64,000 nucleotides of DNA, taken from positions 1 to 64,000 of the forward strand of contig JAPSFT010000015.1 in NCBI GenBank assembly GCA_035063765.1, given 5' to 3'. Source of the DNA: Deltaproteobacteria bacterium. GTDB lineage: Bacteria > Myxococcota_A > UBA9160 > PR03. The translations under genes and the position numbers were made by a program. Positions 1-13,682 of the stretch are shown in pieces. The first letter of the stretch is position 1. Each line of letters starts with the position of its first letter. A model generated the notes under the pieces. The model was not told the DNA's origin and did not search any database. It saw only the letters and a program-made list of their open reading frames with translations.

Positions 1-412
<412 letters not shown>

Positions 413-528
413 GAACCTTGGCGACGACGCGAACCGAAGCCCGCATCGTCCGATCTGCGCCGAAGACCCGGCCGGCTAAGAACCAGGTCTCCGGTTGAAC
501 GGGGATCGAATGCATTCATCACCGTCCT

Positions 529-548
529 GCGGGCATCCCCATGCCCGC
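529..548. other. hairpin in 16S leader
   Basis: Perfect inverted repeat GCGGGCAT / ATGCCCGC around a four-base loop, about 115 bases upstream of mature 16S. It could help fold or process the precursor. It has no U-tract and would sit inside the transcript, so it is not a terminator. Confidence 0.6.
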
Positions 549-566
549 TGGACCGCACGCTATTCG

Positions 567-578
567 GTTTTCAAAGAC
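567..578 (-). promoter_or_regulatory. boxA-like rrn antitermination element
   Basis: Minus-strand GTCTTTGAAAAC lies between the rrn promoter and 16S, where Nus-factor boxA elements (TGCTCTTTGA type) normally sit. The match is partial, so the call rests on position as much as on sequence. Confidence 0.5.
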
Positions 579-739
579 CGGGCGAAGCCCGCCGCGGGTC
601 TGTCGAGGACCCGCGAGGCGTCGGCGATCCGCCGATCGAAAATGGAACCGCCGCTCCCCTCGATTCCACCCGATACGAATGGATGAACCGGGCGGATGGG
701 AGCGGCGCCTGAGGCCGACCTGCCCCAAGCAGGAAGCGC

Positions 740-768
740 ACTATACGGGTGCGATTCGCGAGCGTCAA
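740..768 (-). promoter_or_regulatory. rrn P1-like sigma70 promoter
   Basis: On the minus strand: TTGACG (-35, 763-768), a 17-base spacer, and TATAGT (-10, 740-745). Transcription would start near 733 in a GC-rich discriminator (GCGC follows the -10), as expected for a rRNA promoter under stringent control. The leader would be about 320 nt. Confidence 0.8.
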
Positions 769-816
769 TGGGCCCCGGATCGCCGCAGTTGCACCTCCAT
801 GTCCGCCCCCGAGGGG

Positions 817-2115
817 TCAGCCGTTTTCCCACCGCGTCACGTGCCAGCGCTTCTTGCCGCGGCGCAGGAACATGAGCCCTCCGGCCAGGAGGTCGCCGGT
901 CGAGGCGCGCCGATCCGCGGCGACCCGGTGCCCGTTGAGTGCGATCGCCCCCTGCTCGAGGAACTCCCGCGCCTGCCGTCGCGAGCTGGCGAGTGGCGTC
1001 TGCGGCAGGAGATCCAGCAGCGGCACGCCGTCGCCCGCGAGCAACGAGAGGTCGTGCTGGGTGTGCGCGAGCTCTGCCGCCATCTCGCGAAGCGTTGCTC
1101 CGTCGAGCGCCTCGAGCACGCCGTCACCGAAGAGCGCCTCGCTCGCCGCCTCGACGCGTGCTCGTTCCGGCTCGCCATGCAGGAGCGCGGTCATGTGGCG
1201 CGCGAGTGCCCGCTGCGCCTGTCGCTTCTCGGGTGCTGCGGCGTGCGTCTCGACGATCGCGACGATCTCGTCGCGCTCGAGGAGCGTGAAACGCCGCAAG
1301 AAGGAGGGCACGTCTGCGTCGGCCACGTTGATCCAGTACTGATAGAACGCATAGGCGCTGGTGCGATCCGTGGTGAGCCAGACCGGGGCGCCCTCGCTCT
1401 TGCCGATCTTGCGGCCGTCGGCGTGGGTGACGAGGGGAGCGGTGAAGCCGAAGGCCTCACAGTCGTGGCCCAGCGTGCGGTGGATCAGATCGATTCCGGC
1501 GGTGATGTTCCCGTACTGGTCCGAGCCCGCCATCTGGACGCTGCAGCCGAAGCTCCGGCGCAGGTGCAGGAAATCGAAGGCCTGGAGAAGCATGTAGCTG
1601 AACTCGGTGTAGCTGATCCCCTGATCGCGTCGCTCGAGCCGCTCGCGCACCGACTCTTTCTGGATCATCGCGTTGATCGAGAAGTGCTTCCCGACCTCGC
1701 GCAGGAAGTCGACGAAGCGCAGCTCGCCCAGCCACGAACGGTTGTCGAGGATCCGCGCGCCATGCGGCGCCGCGGCGTCGAAGTCGAGCACACGCTCGAA
1801 GATGCGCCGCTGGGATTCGACGTTCGCTGCGACGCGGTCCACGTCGAGCAGGAGGCGCTCGCGGTCCTTGCCCGAGGGATCGCCGATCAGACCCGTCCCG
1901 CCACCCATGACGACGAGGGGACGATGGCCGGCTCGCTGCCAGTGGACGAGCAGCAGGATCGGGATCAGGTGGCCGATCGTGAGGCTGTCGGCGGTCGGAT
2001 CGAAGCCGCAGTACCCCGTGCGCCCGCGCGACTGCAGGTGCGCATCCAGCGCCTCTTCGGCGGTCCGCTGGTAGAGGAGGCCGCGCCAGGCGAGCTCGTC
2101 GAGGAGAGCCTTCAT
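817..2115 (-). CDS. tyrS: Tyrosyl-tRNA synthetase
   Basis: Charges tRNA(Tyr) with tyrosine in the cytoplasm. The 432-residue protein matches the usual TyrRS length. Class I signatures are visible: TIGHL at residues 46-50 (HIGH motif) and KIGKS at 236-240 (KMSKS motif), with the tyrosine-site segment QMAGSDQYGNI near 194-204. A C-terminal S4 RNA-binding domain covers about residues 365-432. The ATG has no clear Shine-Dalgarno sequence but follows a TAGGTT hexamer by nine bases (2125-2130), so a short-leader or leaderless transcript is possible. It lies 22 bases after fau on the same strand, which also permits co-transcription. It is the last gene before the rrn promoter. Confidence 0.97.
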   Translation of the reverse strand: MKALLDELAWRGLLYQRTAEEALDAHLQSRGRTGYCGFDPTADSLTIGHLIPILLLVHWQRAGHRPLVVMGGGTGLIGDPSGKDRERLLLDVDRVAANVESQRRIFERVLDFDAAAPHGARILDNRSWLGELRFVDFLREVGKHFSINAMIQKESVRERLERRDQGISYTEFSYMLLQAFDFLHLRRSFGCSVQMAGSDQYGNITAGIDLIHRTLGHDCEAFGFTAPLVTHADGRKIGKSEGAPVWLTTDRTSAYAFYQYWINVADADVPSFLRRFTLLERDEIVAIVETHAAAPEKRQAQRALARHMTALLHGEPERARVEAASEALFGDGVLEALDGATLREMAAELAHTQHDLSLLAGDGVPLLDLLPQTPLASSRRQAREFLEQGAIALNGHRVAADRRASTGDLLAGGLMFLRRGKKRWHVTRWENG

Positions 2116-2137
2116 CGGGCCGGGAACCTAGCTCGGA

Positions 2138-2737
2138 TCACGAGCGTGGTCCTCCGGAGGCGTCGCGCGCCCGGCAGCACCGGAGTCCGCGCTCGGTGAA
2201 GACGCCGCGCACCCGTCGATCCGTTGCGGTGACGGGAACGCGTTCCAGGAGCTGGGCCTCGAAGGCAAGACCGAAGAGGTCGCGAACGCCGGGGGGCAGA
2301 GAGCGGTCGTACCAGCCGCTGCCCCGGCCCAGGCGTGCGCCCCATCGGTCGAAGGCAACGCCAGGAAGGAGCACGAGGTCGTCTTCCCGCAGCGGGGTGG
2401 CCGGCGCCTCCGGCGGGGGCTCCAGCACACCGAAGACGCCCGGAGCGAGGATCGATCGCTCGGAGACGGCCGCGAACTCGAGCCGCTCGGAGTCGGCGGC
2501 ACGCGGCAGCAGCAGCGCGTGGCCACGCGCGAGCAAGGCCCCCATCAGCCGGTCCGTCGGAAGCTCATCGGGCAGCGCGGCATAGAGCGCCACGCGCCGC
2601 GCGGGGCGAAGTCCGGGCCAGGCCAGGACGTGACGCGCCACGGCGTCCCCGGCGAGCGTGCGACGCGCCGGGTCGATGCGCCGGCGTAGCGTGCCGATCT
2701 CCCGGCGCAGGCGCTCCTTTTCCGCGGCGATGGACAC
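2138..2737 (-). CDS. fau: 5-formyltetrahydrofolate cyclo-ligase
   Basis: ATP-dependent conversion of 5-formyl-THF to 5,10-methenyl-THF, recycling an inhibitory folate form. The 199-residue protein has the basic N-terminal helix typical of the family (R and K rich, residues 7-26) and the glycine-rich signature GRGSGWYDR at 137-145, a variant of the usual GxGxGYYDR. The start is GTG. It follows zapA by three bases. The zapA-fau neighbourhood is widely conserved in Proteobacteria, where 6S RNA usually lies between the two genes; here there is no room for it. Confidence 0.9.
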   Translation of the reverse strand: MSIAAEKERLRREIGTLRRRIDPARRTLAGDAVARHVLAWPGLRPARRVALYAALPDELPTDRLMGALLARGHALLLPRAADSERLEFAAVSERSILAPGVFGVLEPPPEAPATPLREDDLVLLPGVAFDRWGARLGRGSGWYDRSLPPGVRDLFGLAFEAQLLERVPVTATDRRVRGVFTERGLRCCRARDASGGPRS

Positions 2738-2740
2738 GGA

Positions 2741-3043
2741 TCAGGCTGGCGGCGGGTCGTCCTGGAGGAGCGTCTCGACCCGCTCCGTGAGCTCGCGTAG
2801 ACGCGGCGCCAGCGCGCTCTCACTGTGGCGTCCCGCGCGTTCGACCAGGAGAGCTCGCGCCAGGTTGACGGCCGTCATCATCGCGAGCTCCCGGCTGTCG
2901 ACGGCGCCGGTGCGGTCCCGCAGGCGGCCCATCGTCTCGTCCACCAGGCTCGCCACCCGCTGCAGCTCGCTCGGGTGGGCGTCGGTGCGGATCCGGATCT
3001 CCTGCCCTAGGACGCGAATCGCGATCGAGCGCTTGCCCGCCAC
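2741..3043 (-). CDS. zapA: Cell division protein ZapA
   Basis: Small cytoplasmic protein that bundles FtsZ filaments at mid-cell. The 100-residue sequence has the ZapA pattern: an N-terminal beta-strand segment (IAIRVLGQEIRIRTD), an LVDETMGRLRDRTG helix near 33-46, and a long C-terminal coiled coil. The start is GTG, two bases after the preceding gene's stop. The neighbouring coiled-coil gene and fau are the usual company of zapA. Confidence 0.9.
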   Translation of the reverse strand: MAGKRSIAIRVLGQEIRIRTDAHPSELQRVASLVDETMGRLRDRTGAVDSRELAMMTAVNLARALLVERAGRHSESALAPRLRELTERVETLLQDDPPPA

Positions 3044-3045
3044 CG

Positions 3046-3420
3046 TCAGGCGCCGCGAGCCGTGAAGCGGTCTTCGATCTGGTCGATCTGGCCGACGAGA
3101 TCGTCGATGCGCTTGGCGACGTCGCTCCGCAGCTGGTTGCCCTGCCGCAGCTCGGCCTCCAGCTCCGCCACGCGCCGCTCGCTCCCGCGGAGTGCGCTGG
3201 CGAGCCTCGCGTTCTCCCGTCGCAGCCGGGCGTAGCGGCTGGCCAGCTCGAGCACGGCCTTCTCCAGCCGCTCGTAGTCCGGAGCCGAGTCCCCATGGGA
3301 TTGCGGGCCGCGAATGGAGTCCCCCGATCGCGAGCTCGATCCTACCGGGGAGGAAGGAAACGCGTCAAGCGCGATCTCTCCACCCTGCCGCTCGTGCGCA
3401 GCGCGCTCAGACGAAGGCAT
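3046..3420 (-). CDS. Coiled-coil protein, possible ZapB-like division factor
   Basis: 124 residues. The first 45 or so are low-complexity and polar. From about residue 48 to the end it is a continuous heptad-rich coiled coil ([20 protein letters not shown] and following). A small coiled-coil protein directly upstream of zapA is common in delta- and gammaproteobacteria and is often annotated as ZapB-like, but this is by position and shape only. The frame overlaps the 3' end of gltD by 14 bases. The true start may be later than the ATG used here, because the N-terminal part looks unstructured. Confidence 0.7.
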   Translation of the reverse strand: MPSSERAAHERQGGEIALDAFPSSPVGSSSRSGDSIRGPQSHGDSAPDYERLEKAVLELASRYARLRRENARLASALRGSERRVAELEAELRQGNQLRSDVAKRIDDLVGQIDQIEDRFTARGA

Positions 3421-4862
3421 CGCGAGACTGGAGCAGGGAGTGGCGGACCAGGTACTGGTCCACGGCGCGTGCCGCCTCGCGCCCCTCCCAGAGCGCCCAG
3501 ACGACGAGCGATTGCCCCCGCCGGCAGTCCCCGGCAGCGAACACGCCGGGCTCGCTGGTGGTAAAGCTCCGGGTGTCGGCAGCGACGTTGCCCCGTGCGT
3601 CCAGGCGGAGGCCGAGGCCCTCGAGCAGTCCCTGCTGGACCGGCTGCGCGAAGCCCATCGCGAGCAGCACGAGGTCCGCCGGGATCTCGAACTCGCTCCC
3701 GGGCACCTCCTCCATCGGGCGGCGTCCGGTCGCGGGATCCGCCTCCCCGAAGGCGAGGCGCACCGCGTGGAGCCCGGTCACGCGGCCGTCCGCGCCCGAG
3801 AGCCGCTGGGTCGCGATCGCGAACGCGCGCTCGCCGCCCTCGTCGTGCGAGCTCGAGGAGCGATACATGAGCGGCCAGAACGGCCACGGTGTGGACGGGT
3901 CGCGCCGGGCCGGCGGCCGCGGCAGGAGCTCGAGCGAGGTCACCGACTTCGCGCCCTGCCGGTGGGAGGTGCCGACGCAGTCGGAGCCCGTGTCGCCGCC
4001 ACCGAGGACGACCACGTGCTTGCCCGTGGCCACGATCTCGTCCTCCACGGGGATCCGCTCGCCGGCGACCCGCCGGTTGTTCTGGGTCAGGAACTCCATG
4101 GCGAAGTAGACGCCCCGAAGCTCGCGGCCGGGAACCGGGAGATCACGCGGCACCTCGCAGCCCGTGCAGAGCAGGACCGCGTCGAAGCTGCGCCGCAGCT
4201 CCGCCACCGAGAGGTCCACGCCGACGTGGACCCCCGTCTGGAAGGACACGCCTTCCTCGCGGAGCTGCTCGAGCCGCCGGTCGATGATCCACTTCTCGAG
4301 CTTGAAGTCGGGGATGCCATAGCGCAGCAGGCCGCCGATCCGGTCGTTCTTCTCGAAGAGCGTCACGCCGTGCCCGGCCCGCGAAAGCTGCTGGGCCGCG
4401 GCCAGCCCCGCCGGCCCGGAGCCGATCACGGCGACCGAGCGGCCGCTGCGCCGCTCGGGCCGCACCGGCGTGATCCAGCCCTCCTCCCAGCCGCGCCGGA
4501 CGATCTCCCATTCGACCTGCTTGATCGTGACGGGGGCCTGGTTGATCCCGAGCACGCACGCGGTCTCGCACGGCGCGGGGCAGACGAGGCCCGTGAACTC
4601 GGGGAAGTTGTTGGTCGACAGCAGGCGGGTGAGGGCGTCGCGCCAGTGGTCGCGATACACCAGATCGTTCCAGTCGGGGATCAGGTTTCCGAGCGGGCAG
4701 CCGACACTGCAGAACGGGACGCCGCAGTCCATGCAGCGCGCGGCCTGCGTGCGCACCTCCTCGGGCGAGGGATCGAGCTGCACCTCGTGCCAGTCCCGCA
4801 CCCGCTCCTCGACCGGCCGCAGGGGCGTGTCCTTCCGCCCGAACTCGAGGAACCCGGTCACC

Positions 4863-4870
<8 letters not shown>
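3407..4870 (-). CDS. gltD: Glutamate synthase (NADPH) small subunit
   Basis: Supplies electrons from NADPH to the large subunit, which makes two glutamates from glutamine and 2-oxoglutarate. The 487-residue length is normal. The N-terminal iron-sulfur region has Cys 46, 49, 54 and 58 ([13 protein letters not shown]) and Cys 97, 101 and 105 (CPAPCETAC). FAD binding is shown by GSGPAG at 150-155 and NADPH binding by GGGDTG at 290-295. The start is the ATG of MAKVTGF, which overlaps the gltB stop by eight bases (ATGGCTAA), so the two subunits are translationally coupled. An in-frame upstream extension of nine residues is possible but would lie inside gltB. Confidence 0.96.
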
Positions 4871-9380
<4,510 letters not shown>

Positions 9381-9401
9381 GGGGGCTCCTTCGCGGTGCC
9401 G

Positions 9402-9950
9402 TCATGCCGGTGCCCCACCGCTGTGGCGGGTTCGGGGAGCCCGGCGCGTGCGGCGGGGAAGCGGCGCCTCCAGCCCGTCGAGGGCGATCCGGGTTCGCTC
9501 GGTGTGGGTGGAGAGCACGACCATCGTCTCGGTGCGGGTCACGCCGTCGACGCGGCGGATCTGGTCGATCAGCCGCTCGAGGGTTGCCGTGCTGTCGGTC
9601 TTCACCTTGACCATCAGCGTGTGCTGGCCCGTCACGTGATGGCACTCGAGCACGTCGGCCGCGCCTTCGACCTCCCTTTCGAAGGGCTCGAAGGCGCGCG
9701 GATGGTCGATCGAGACCCCGATGAAGGCCGTCACGTCCTTGCCGACGGCGCGCGCATCGACGAGCGCGACGTAGCCGCGCACGACGCCCGCGTCTTCGAG
9801 CTTCTTGATGCGCTCGACCACCGAGGAGGCCGTGAGATCGACCTGCTTGCCGATCTCGGCCAGGGGCAGCTTGCAGTTGCGCTGCAGCAGGTCGAGGATC
9901 GCCAGGTCGGTGGAATCCAGCTCGAGCGGCTCGGGTCTCTCGAATTTCAT
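9402..9950 (-). CDS. Lrp/AsnC family transcriptional regulator
   Basis: 182 residues from the ATG of MKFERPEP, which has an AAGGTGG ribosome site. An N-terminal winged helix-turn-helix (about 10-60, LDSTDLAILDLLQRNCKLPL onward) is followed by a RAM/ligand-binding domain (about 70-150). The C-terminal 30 residues are basic and disordered. It sits directly upstream of gltB on the same strand. Lrp activates gltBD in E. coli, so local control of glutamate synthase by amino-acid status is a reasonable inference. The gene's own start is covered by paired inverted repeats (see 9950-9975), which suggests autoregulation. Confidence 0.93.
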   Translation of the reverse strand: MKFERPEPLELDSTDLAILDLLQRNCKLPLAEIGKQVDLTASSVVERIKKLEDAGVVRGYVALVDARAVGKDVTAFIGVSIDHPRAFEPFEREVEGAADVLECHHVTGQHTLMVKVKTDSTATLERLIDQIRRVDGVTRTETMVVLSTHTERTRIALDGLEAPLPRRTRRAPRTRHSGGAPA

Positions 9951-10005
9951 TCGGTCGAAACCACCTTCGGCCGAATGAATACGGAATCTAGACGCCATGC
10001 GTCAA
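9950..10005 (-). promoter_or_regulatory. Promoter and candidate operator of the Lrp/AsnC gene
   Basis: Minus strand: TTGACG (-35, 10000-10005), 18-base spacer, TATTCA (-10, 9976-9981), start near 9969. The expected start lies inside the perfect palindrome TTCGGCCGAA (9966-9975). A near-identical copy, TTCGGTCGAA (plus-strand reading, 9950-9959), begins 16 bases away and touches the ATG. Two helically spaced copies over the transcription start fit an autorepression site for an Lrp-type dimer or octamer. Confidence 0.55.
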
Positions 10006-10014
10006 GATGAAACC

Positions 10015-10761
10015 CTATGCGAGCTGAAATCCCTCGGGGGAGTCGACGAGGGCTCGCATCCGATCGGGGACGTTCGTGAAGAGGCCGTCCACCCCGAGCG
10101 CGAGCAGGCGCTCCATCTCGGCCGGGTCGTCGACTGTGTAGACGAGGACGCGCAGGCCGGCGGCATGGGCCCCGTCGACGAGCTCGCCGTCGACCAGGCA
10201 CGCCTCGGGATGGAGCGCCTCCGCCCCGAGTGCCTGCGCGCGCGCCAGGAGGTCGCGGGGATAGCGCGGCGAGATCAGGAGGCCGATGCGGGCGGCGGGC
10301 TCCCGGCGGCGCAGGCGCTCGAGCACGGGGTCGTAGAAGGACGAGAAGAGCGTCCGCTCGAGGAGCCCGCGCGCGCGGACCGCGGCGAGGACGCCCTCCT
10401 CGAGGTCCGGGTAGTCGGCGCGCGTGCCGCGCTTGAGCTCCAGGTTGAAGGGGATCCGCGCCCCGAAGCCGTCGAGCAGCTCGTCGAGGGTGGGGACGCG
10501 GGCGCCCCGGCCGGCATCGAGAGCGCGCACGTCGGCAAGCGTCGCATCGGCGATCTCGCCCCGGCCGCCGAGCCCCGCGAGCTCCTCGTCGTGGGTCACG
10601 ACGATGGCGCCGTCGCGCGTCCGGTGCAGATCCGTCTCGATCATGTCCGCCCGCTGTGCGACCGCCAGCTCGAAGGCGGGCAGCGTGTTCTCGGGCTGGT
10701 AGCCCGAGGCGCCGCGATGGGCGATCACCAGCGGGTGCGCTCCGCCGAGCGTGCGCCTCAC
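10015..10761 (-). CDS. Glycerophosphodiester phosphodiesterase
   Basis: Hydrolyses glycerophosphodiesters to glycerol-3-phosphate and an alcohol. The 248-residue protein has the GDPD TIM-barrel motifs: [12 protein letters not shown] near the N-terminus, the metal ligands in [10 protein letters not shown] and [13 protein letters not shown] in the middle, and YTVDDP / [11 protein letters not shown] at the end. There is no signal peptide, so it is cytoplasmic (UgpQ-like). I chose the GTG that forms a GTGA overlap with the glpK stop; an in-frame GTG four codons earlier also exists. Coupling to glpK places both in glycerol and phospholipid-headgroup use. Confidence 0.93.
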   Translation of the reverse strand: MRRTLGGAHPLVIAHRGASGYQPENTLPAFELAVAQRADMIETDLHRTRDGAIVVTHDEELAGLGGRGEIADATLADVRALDAGRGARVPTLDELLDGFGARIPFNLELKRGTRADYPDLEEGVLAAVRARGLLERTLFSSFYDPVLERLRRREPAARIGLLISPRYPRDLLARAQALGAEALHPEACLVDGELVDGAHAAGLRVLVYTVDDPAEMERLLALGVDGLFTNVPDRMRALVDSPEGFQLA

Positions 10762-12254
10762 GACTCGTCCCACGCGCGCGCCCGCTCGACCGCGCGCTTC
10801 CAGCCGGCGTAGAGGGCGTCGCGACGGGCGGCGGGGAGCTCGGGCTCGAAGCGCGTCGTCGCCTCGCCCGTGACGGATTCGAGCGCCGCGCGATCACGGA
10901 ACACACCGACGCCGAGGCCCGCCAGCGCGGCGGCTCCGAAGGCGGTGACCTCGAGCATACGCGGCCGCTCGACCGGGATCCCCAGCACGTCGGCCTGGAA
11001 CTGCATCAGGAACGCGTTGCGGCACGCGCCTCCGTCGACGCGCAGCGCCGACGGCCGCAGCCCGGCGTCGGCGGCCATGCACTCGACCAGGTCCCGGCTC
11101 TGGTACGCGATCGCTTCGAGCGTCGCCCGCACCACGTGCTCGCGCGTGGTGCCGCGCGTGAGGCCGACCAGCACACCGCGGGCGCGCTCGTCCCAGTAGG
11201 GAGCGCCGAGCCCGACGAAGGCGGGAACCAGGTAGACCCCGCCGTTGTCCGGAACCGAGCGCGCCGCGGCCTCCGTCTCGGCCGCGTCCGCCACGATCCG
11301 CAGGCCGTCGCGCAGCCACTGCACCGCCGCACCGGCCACGAAGACGCTTCCTTCCAGCGCGTACTCGAAGCGCCCGCCGATGCCCCACGCCACGGTGGTG
11401 ACCAGGCCGTTCGTCGAGGGACGCGGGGCATCCCCGACGTGCTGGAGCAAGAAGCAGCCGGTGCCGTAGGTGTTCTTGGCGCGGCCCGCCTCGAAGCAGC
11501 CCTGCCCGAAGAGCGCGGCCTGCTGGTCGCCCGCGATCCCGGCGATCGGGATCGAGCGGCCGAACCACTCGGGGTCCGTCTCGGCGACGACGCCGCTCGA
11601 GTCCACCACGCGCGGCAGCAGGGCGCGCGGGATCCCGAGCGCCTCGAGCAGCACGGGGTCCCAGTCGCGCGTCTCGATGCCGTAGATCATCGTTCGCGAC
11701 GCGTTCGAGGGATCGGTCGCGTGGACCCGTCCATTCGTGAGCCGGTGGATCAGCCACGAGTCGACGGTGCCGAAGGCGAGCTCGCCGCGCTCGGCGCGCG
11801 CCTGCGCGCCCGGCACGGCGTCGAGCACGAAGCGGATCTTGGTGGCCGAGAAGTAGGCGTCGATCACGAGCCCCGTGCGCGCGCGCACCTCGGGCGCGAG
11901 CCCGGCCGCCCGCAGCCGCTCGCAGATCGGGGCGCTCTGCCGCGACTGCCACACGATCGCGCGGTGGATCGGCTCGCCGCTGCGGCGGTCCCAGACGACC
12001 GTGGTCTCGCGCTGGTTCGTGATCCCGATCGCGGCGATCTCGGCGGCCGGCACGCGGGCCTGCGCGAGCACCCCGCGCGCCGCGCGGAGCTGGCTCTCCC
12101 AGATCTCGGCGGGATCGTGCTCGACCCAGCCCGGCTTCGGAAAGTGCTGGGGGAACTCGTGCTGGTCGACGGCCACCATCCGGCCTTCGCGATCGAAGAG
12201 CAGCGCGCGCGAGGAGGTGGTGCCCTGGTCGAGGGCGAGCAGGTAGCGGCTCAC
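10758..12254 (-). CDS. glpK: Glycerol kinase
   Basis: ATP-dependent phosphorylation of glycerol to sn-glycerol-3-phosphate. The 498-residue protein starts with the FGGY-kinase phosphate-1 motif DQGTTSS at 9-15. [15 protein letters not shown] and the FGGY signature region ([16 protein letters not shown]) are also present. The GTG start gives a protein close to the 502 residues of E. coli GlpK; the open frame runs 34 codons further upstream into ftsY but that extension has no family similarity. The gene begins 13 bases after the ftsY stop and overlaps gdpD by four bases. Confidence 0.96.
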   Translation of the reverse strand: MSRYLLALDQGTTSSRALLFDREGRMVAVDQHEFPQHFPKPGWVEHDPAEIWESQLRAARGVLAQARVPAAEIAAIGITNQRETTVVWDRRSGEPIHRAIVWQSRQSAPICERLRAAGLAPEVRARTGLVIDAYFSATKIRFVLDAVPGAQARAERGELAFGTVDSWLIHRLTNGRVHATDPSNASRTMIYGIETRDWDPVLLEALGIPRALLPRVVDSSGVVAETDPEWFGRSIPIAGIAGDQQAALFGQGCFEAGRAKNTYGTGCFLLQHVGDAPRPSTNGLVTTVAWGIGGRFEYALEGSVFVAGAAVQWLRDGLRIVADAAETEAAARSVPDNGGVYLVPAFVGLGAPYWDERARGVLVGLTRGTTREHVVRATLEAIAYQSRDLVECMAADAGLRPSALRVDGGACRNAFLMQFQADVLGIPVERPRMLEVTAFGAAALAGLGVGVFRDRAALESVTGEATTRFEPELPAARRDALYAGWKRAVERARAWDES

Positions 12255-12267
12255 GGCCGCGGCTCCC

Positions 12268-13593
12268 TCACGCGGCTCCCTCGTCGGCGGCGAAGAGCGC
12301 GTCGACGAACTCCTCGGCCCGGAACGCGCGCAGGTCCTCGACCCCCTCGCCCACACCCACCCAGTGCACGGGGATCCCGAACTCGTCCGCGAGCCCGACC
12401 AGCACGCCGCCCTTGGCGGTGCCGTCGAGCTTGGTGAGCACCAGCCCGGTGACGCCGGCGGCCTCGAGGAAGACGCGCGCCTGGGAGATCGCGTTCTGGC
12501 CGGTGTTCGCGTCGATCACGAGCAGCGTCTGGTGCGGCGCGCCCGGGCAGTCGCGGCCGATCACGCGCACGATCTTGCGCAGCTCCTCGACGAGCGGCGC
12601 CTTCGTCTGGAGGCGCCCGGCGGTGTCGATGATCGCGACGTCCGCGTGGCGCGCGCGGGCGGCCTTCACCGTGTCGAAGGCGACCGCCGCGGGGTCGCCG
12701 CCGGCCACGCCCTTCACGACCTCGCAGCCCACGCGCCCGCCCCAGATCTCGAGCTGCTCGATCGCCGCCGCGCGGAACGTGTCACCCGCCCCGAGCACCA
12801 CGCGGCGGCCCTCGCCGGCGTGGAGCGCCGCGAGCTTGCCGATCGTGGTGGTCTTGCCCGATCCGTTGACGCCGAGCACCAGCACCACGTGGGGGGCGGC
12901 CTCGATCGCGAGCGGCAGGCCCTTCGGCTCGACCCGCCGGAGCTTCTCGAGGATCGCCTCGCGGAGCACGCGCCGCAGGTCGCCGGCGTCGCCGCCGGCG
13001 GCCTGGCTGCGCACCGCGTCGAGCAGGCTCTCGGTGGTCCGGACGCCGAGGTCGGCGCCGAAGAGCAGGGCCTCGAGCTCGTCGAGCGCGTCGCCCTCGA
13101 GCCGGCGCCCCGCGAGCAGGCGCCCGAGCCCTCCGACGAGGGCACTCCGGGTCCGGGCGAGGCGATCGGCGAGCCGCGCCGGACGCGGGGCCGGGGCCGG
13201 CGGGGCGGCTGGCCGTGCGGGCGGCGCGGCCGGGGCAGCCGGTGCGGCTCGCGGAGCGGCGGCCGGCCGCGACGCTGGCGCCTCGACGACCGGCTCCGAC
13301 GGAGCGGGAGCCACCGTCCGGGCGGGTGCCGGTGCGGCGCTGGCGAGCGGCGCTGGCGCCGGGACCGGGGTCTCCGCCGCCGGCGCAGCGATCTGCGGTG
13401 GGGACGGCGGAGGCAGCTCGATCGCGGCCTCCGGTGGCGCGCTGGGCCGGCGGCCGAAGACGAGGACGAGGGCGGTGAGCGCAACCGGCACCGCAGCGAT
13501 CGCGAGCAACGCCCCGCGCGGGTGCGCCGCCAGCCACGCGAAGAACGGGCCCAGCCGCTCGAGCAGCGGGGCGAAGGCCTGGGCTTGCTCCAT
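12268..13593 (-). CDS. ftsY: Signal recognition particle receptor FtsY, membrane-anchored form
   Basis: GTPase receptor that docks SRP-ribosome complexes at the inner membrane. The 441-residue protein has a predicted transmembrane helix at about 27-47 ([20 protein letters not shown]), a Pro/Ala linker at about 50-140, and an NG domain from about 145. G-motifs are intact: GVNGSGKTT (241-249), DTAGR (323-327) and [10 protein letters not shown] (387-396). The acidic A domain of E. coli FtsY is replaced by the anchor plus linker. The ATG of MEQAQAF is the first plausible start; longer in-frame extensions run into smc. It lies 89 bases downstream of smc. Confidence 0.95.
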   Translation of the reverse strand: MEQAQAFAPLLERLGPFFAWLAAHPRGALLAIAAVPVALTALVLVFGRRPSAPPEAAIELPPPSPPQIAAPAAETPVPAPAPLASAAPAPARTVAPAPSEPVVEAPASRPAAAPRAAPAAPAAPPARPAAPPAPAPRPARLADRLARTRSALVGGLGRLLAGRRLEGDALDELEALLFGADLGVRTTESLLDAVRSQAAGGDAGDLRRVLREAILEKLRRVEPKGLPLAIEAAPHVVLVLGVNGSGKTTTIGKLAALHAGEGRRVVLGAGDTFRAAAIEQLEIWGGRVGCEVVKGVAGGDPAAVAFDTVKAARARHADVAIIDTAGRLQTKAPLVEELRKIVRVIGRDCPGAPHQTLLVIDANTGQNAISQARVFLEAAGVTGLVLTKLDGTAKGGVLVGLADEFGIPVHWVGVGEGVEDLRAFRAEEFVDALFAADEGAA

Positions 13594-13682
13594 GGCCGGC
13601 GGAGGATACCCGCCGGTCCCGGCGCCGCCTCCCCGCGCGCCGCCCGCTCCGGCGGGCGCGCGGCCCGAGCCCCAGCGGCCGG

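Larger units (their letters stand above)
413..816 (-). other. rrn leader and promoter region, no protein gene
   Basis: About 400 bases between the 16S 5' end and the tyrS stop codon. Base composition is slightly less GC-rich than in the coding regions. It holds a sigma70-type promoter (740-768), a boxA-like antitermination element (567-578), an 8-bp perfect hairpin (529-548) and a smaller hairpin with a 6-bp stem and 3-base loop (621-635). Short open frames crossing it do not resemble proteins. I see no tRNA in it. Confidence 0.85.

Noticed and set aside
817-2115. tyrS transcript ending at an intrinsic terminator near 800-816
   Set aside because: The CCCC/GGGG stem after the stop has only four pairs and no T-run.
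541-2199. Plus-strand open frame across the rrn leader and tyrS
   Set aside because: It is the antisense of tyrS and non-coding leader, with no ribosome site or recognisable domain.
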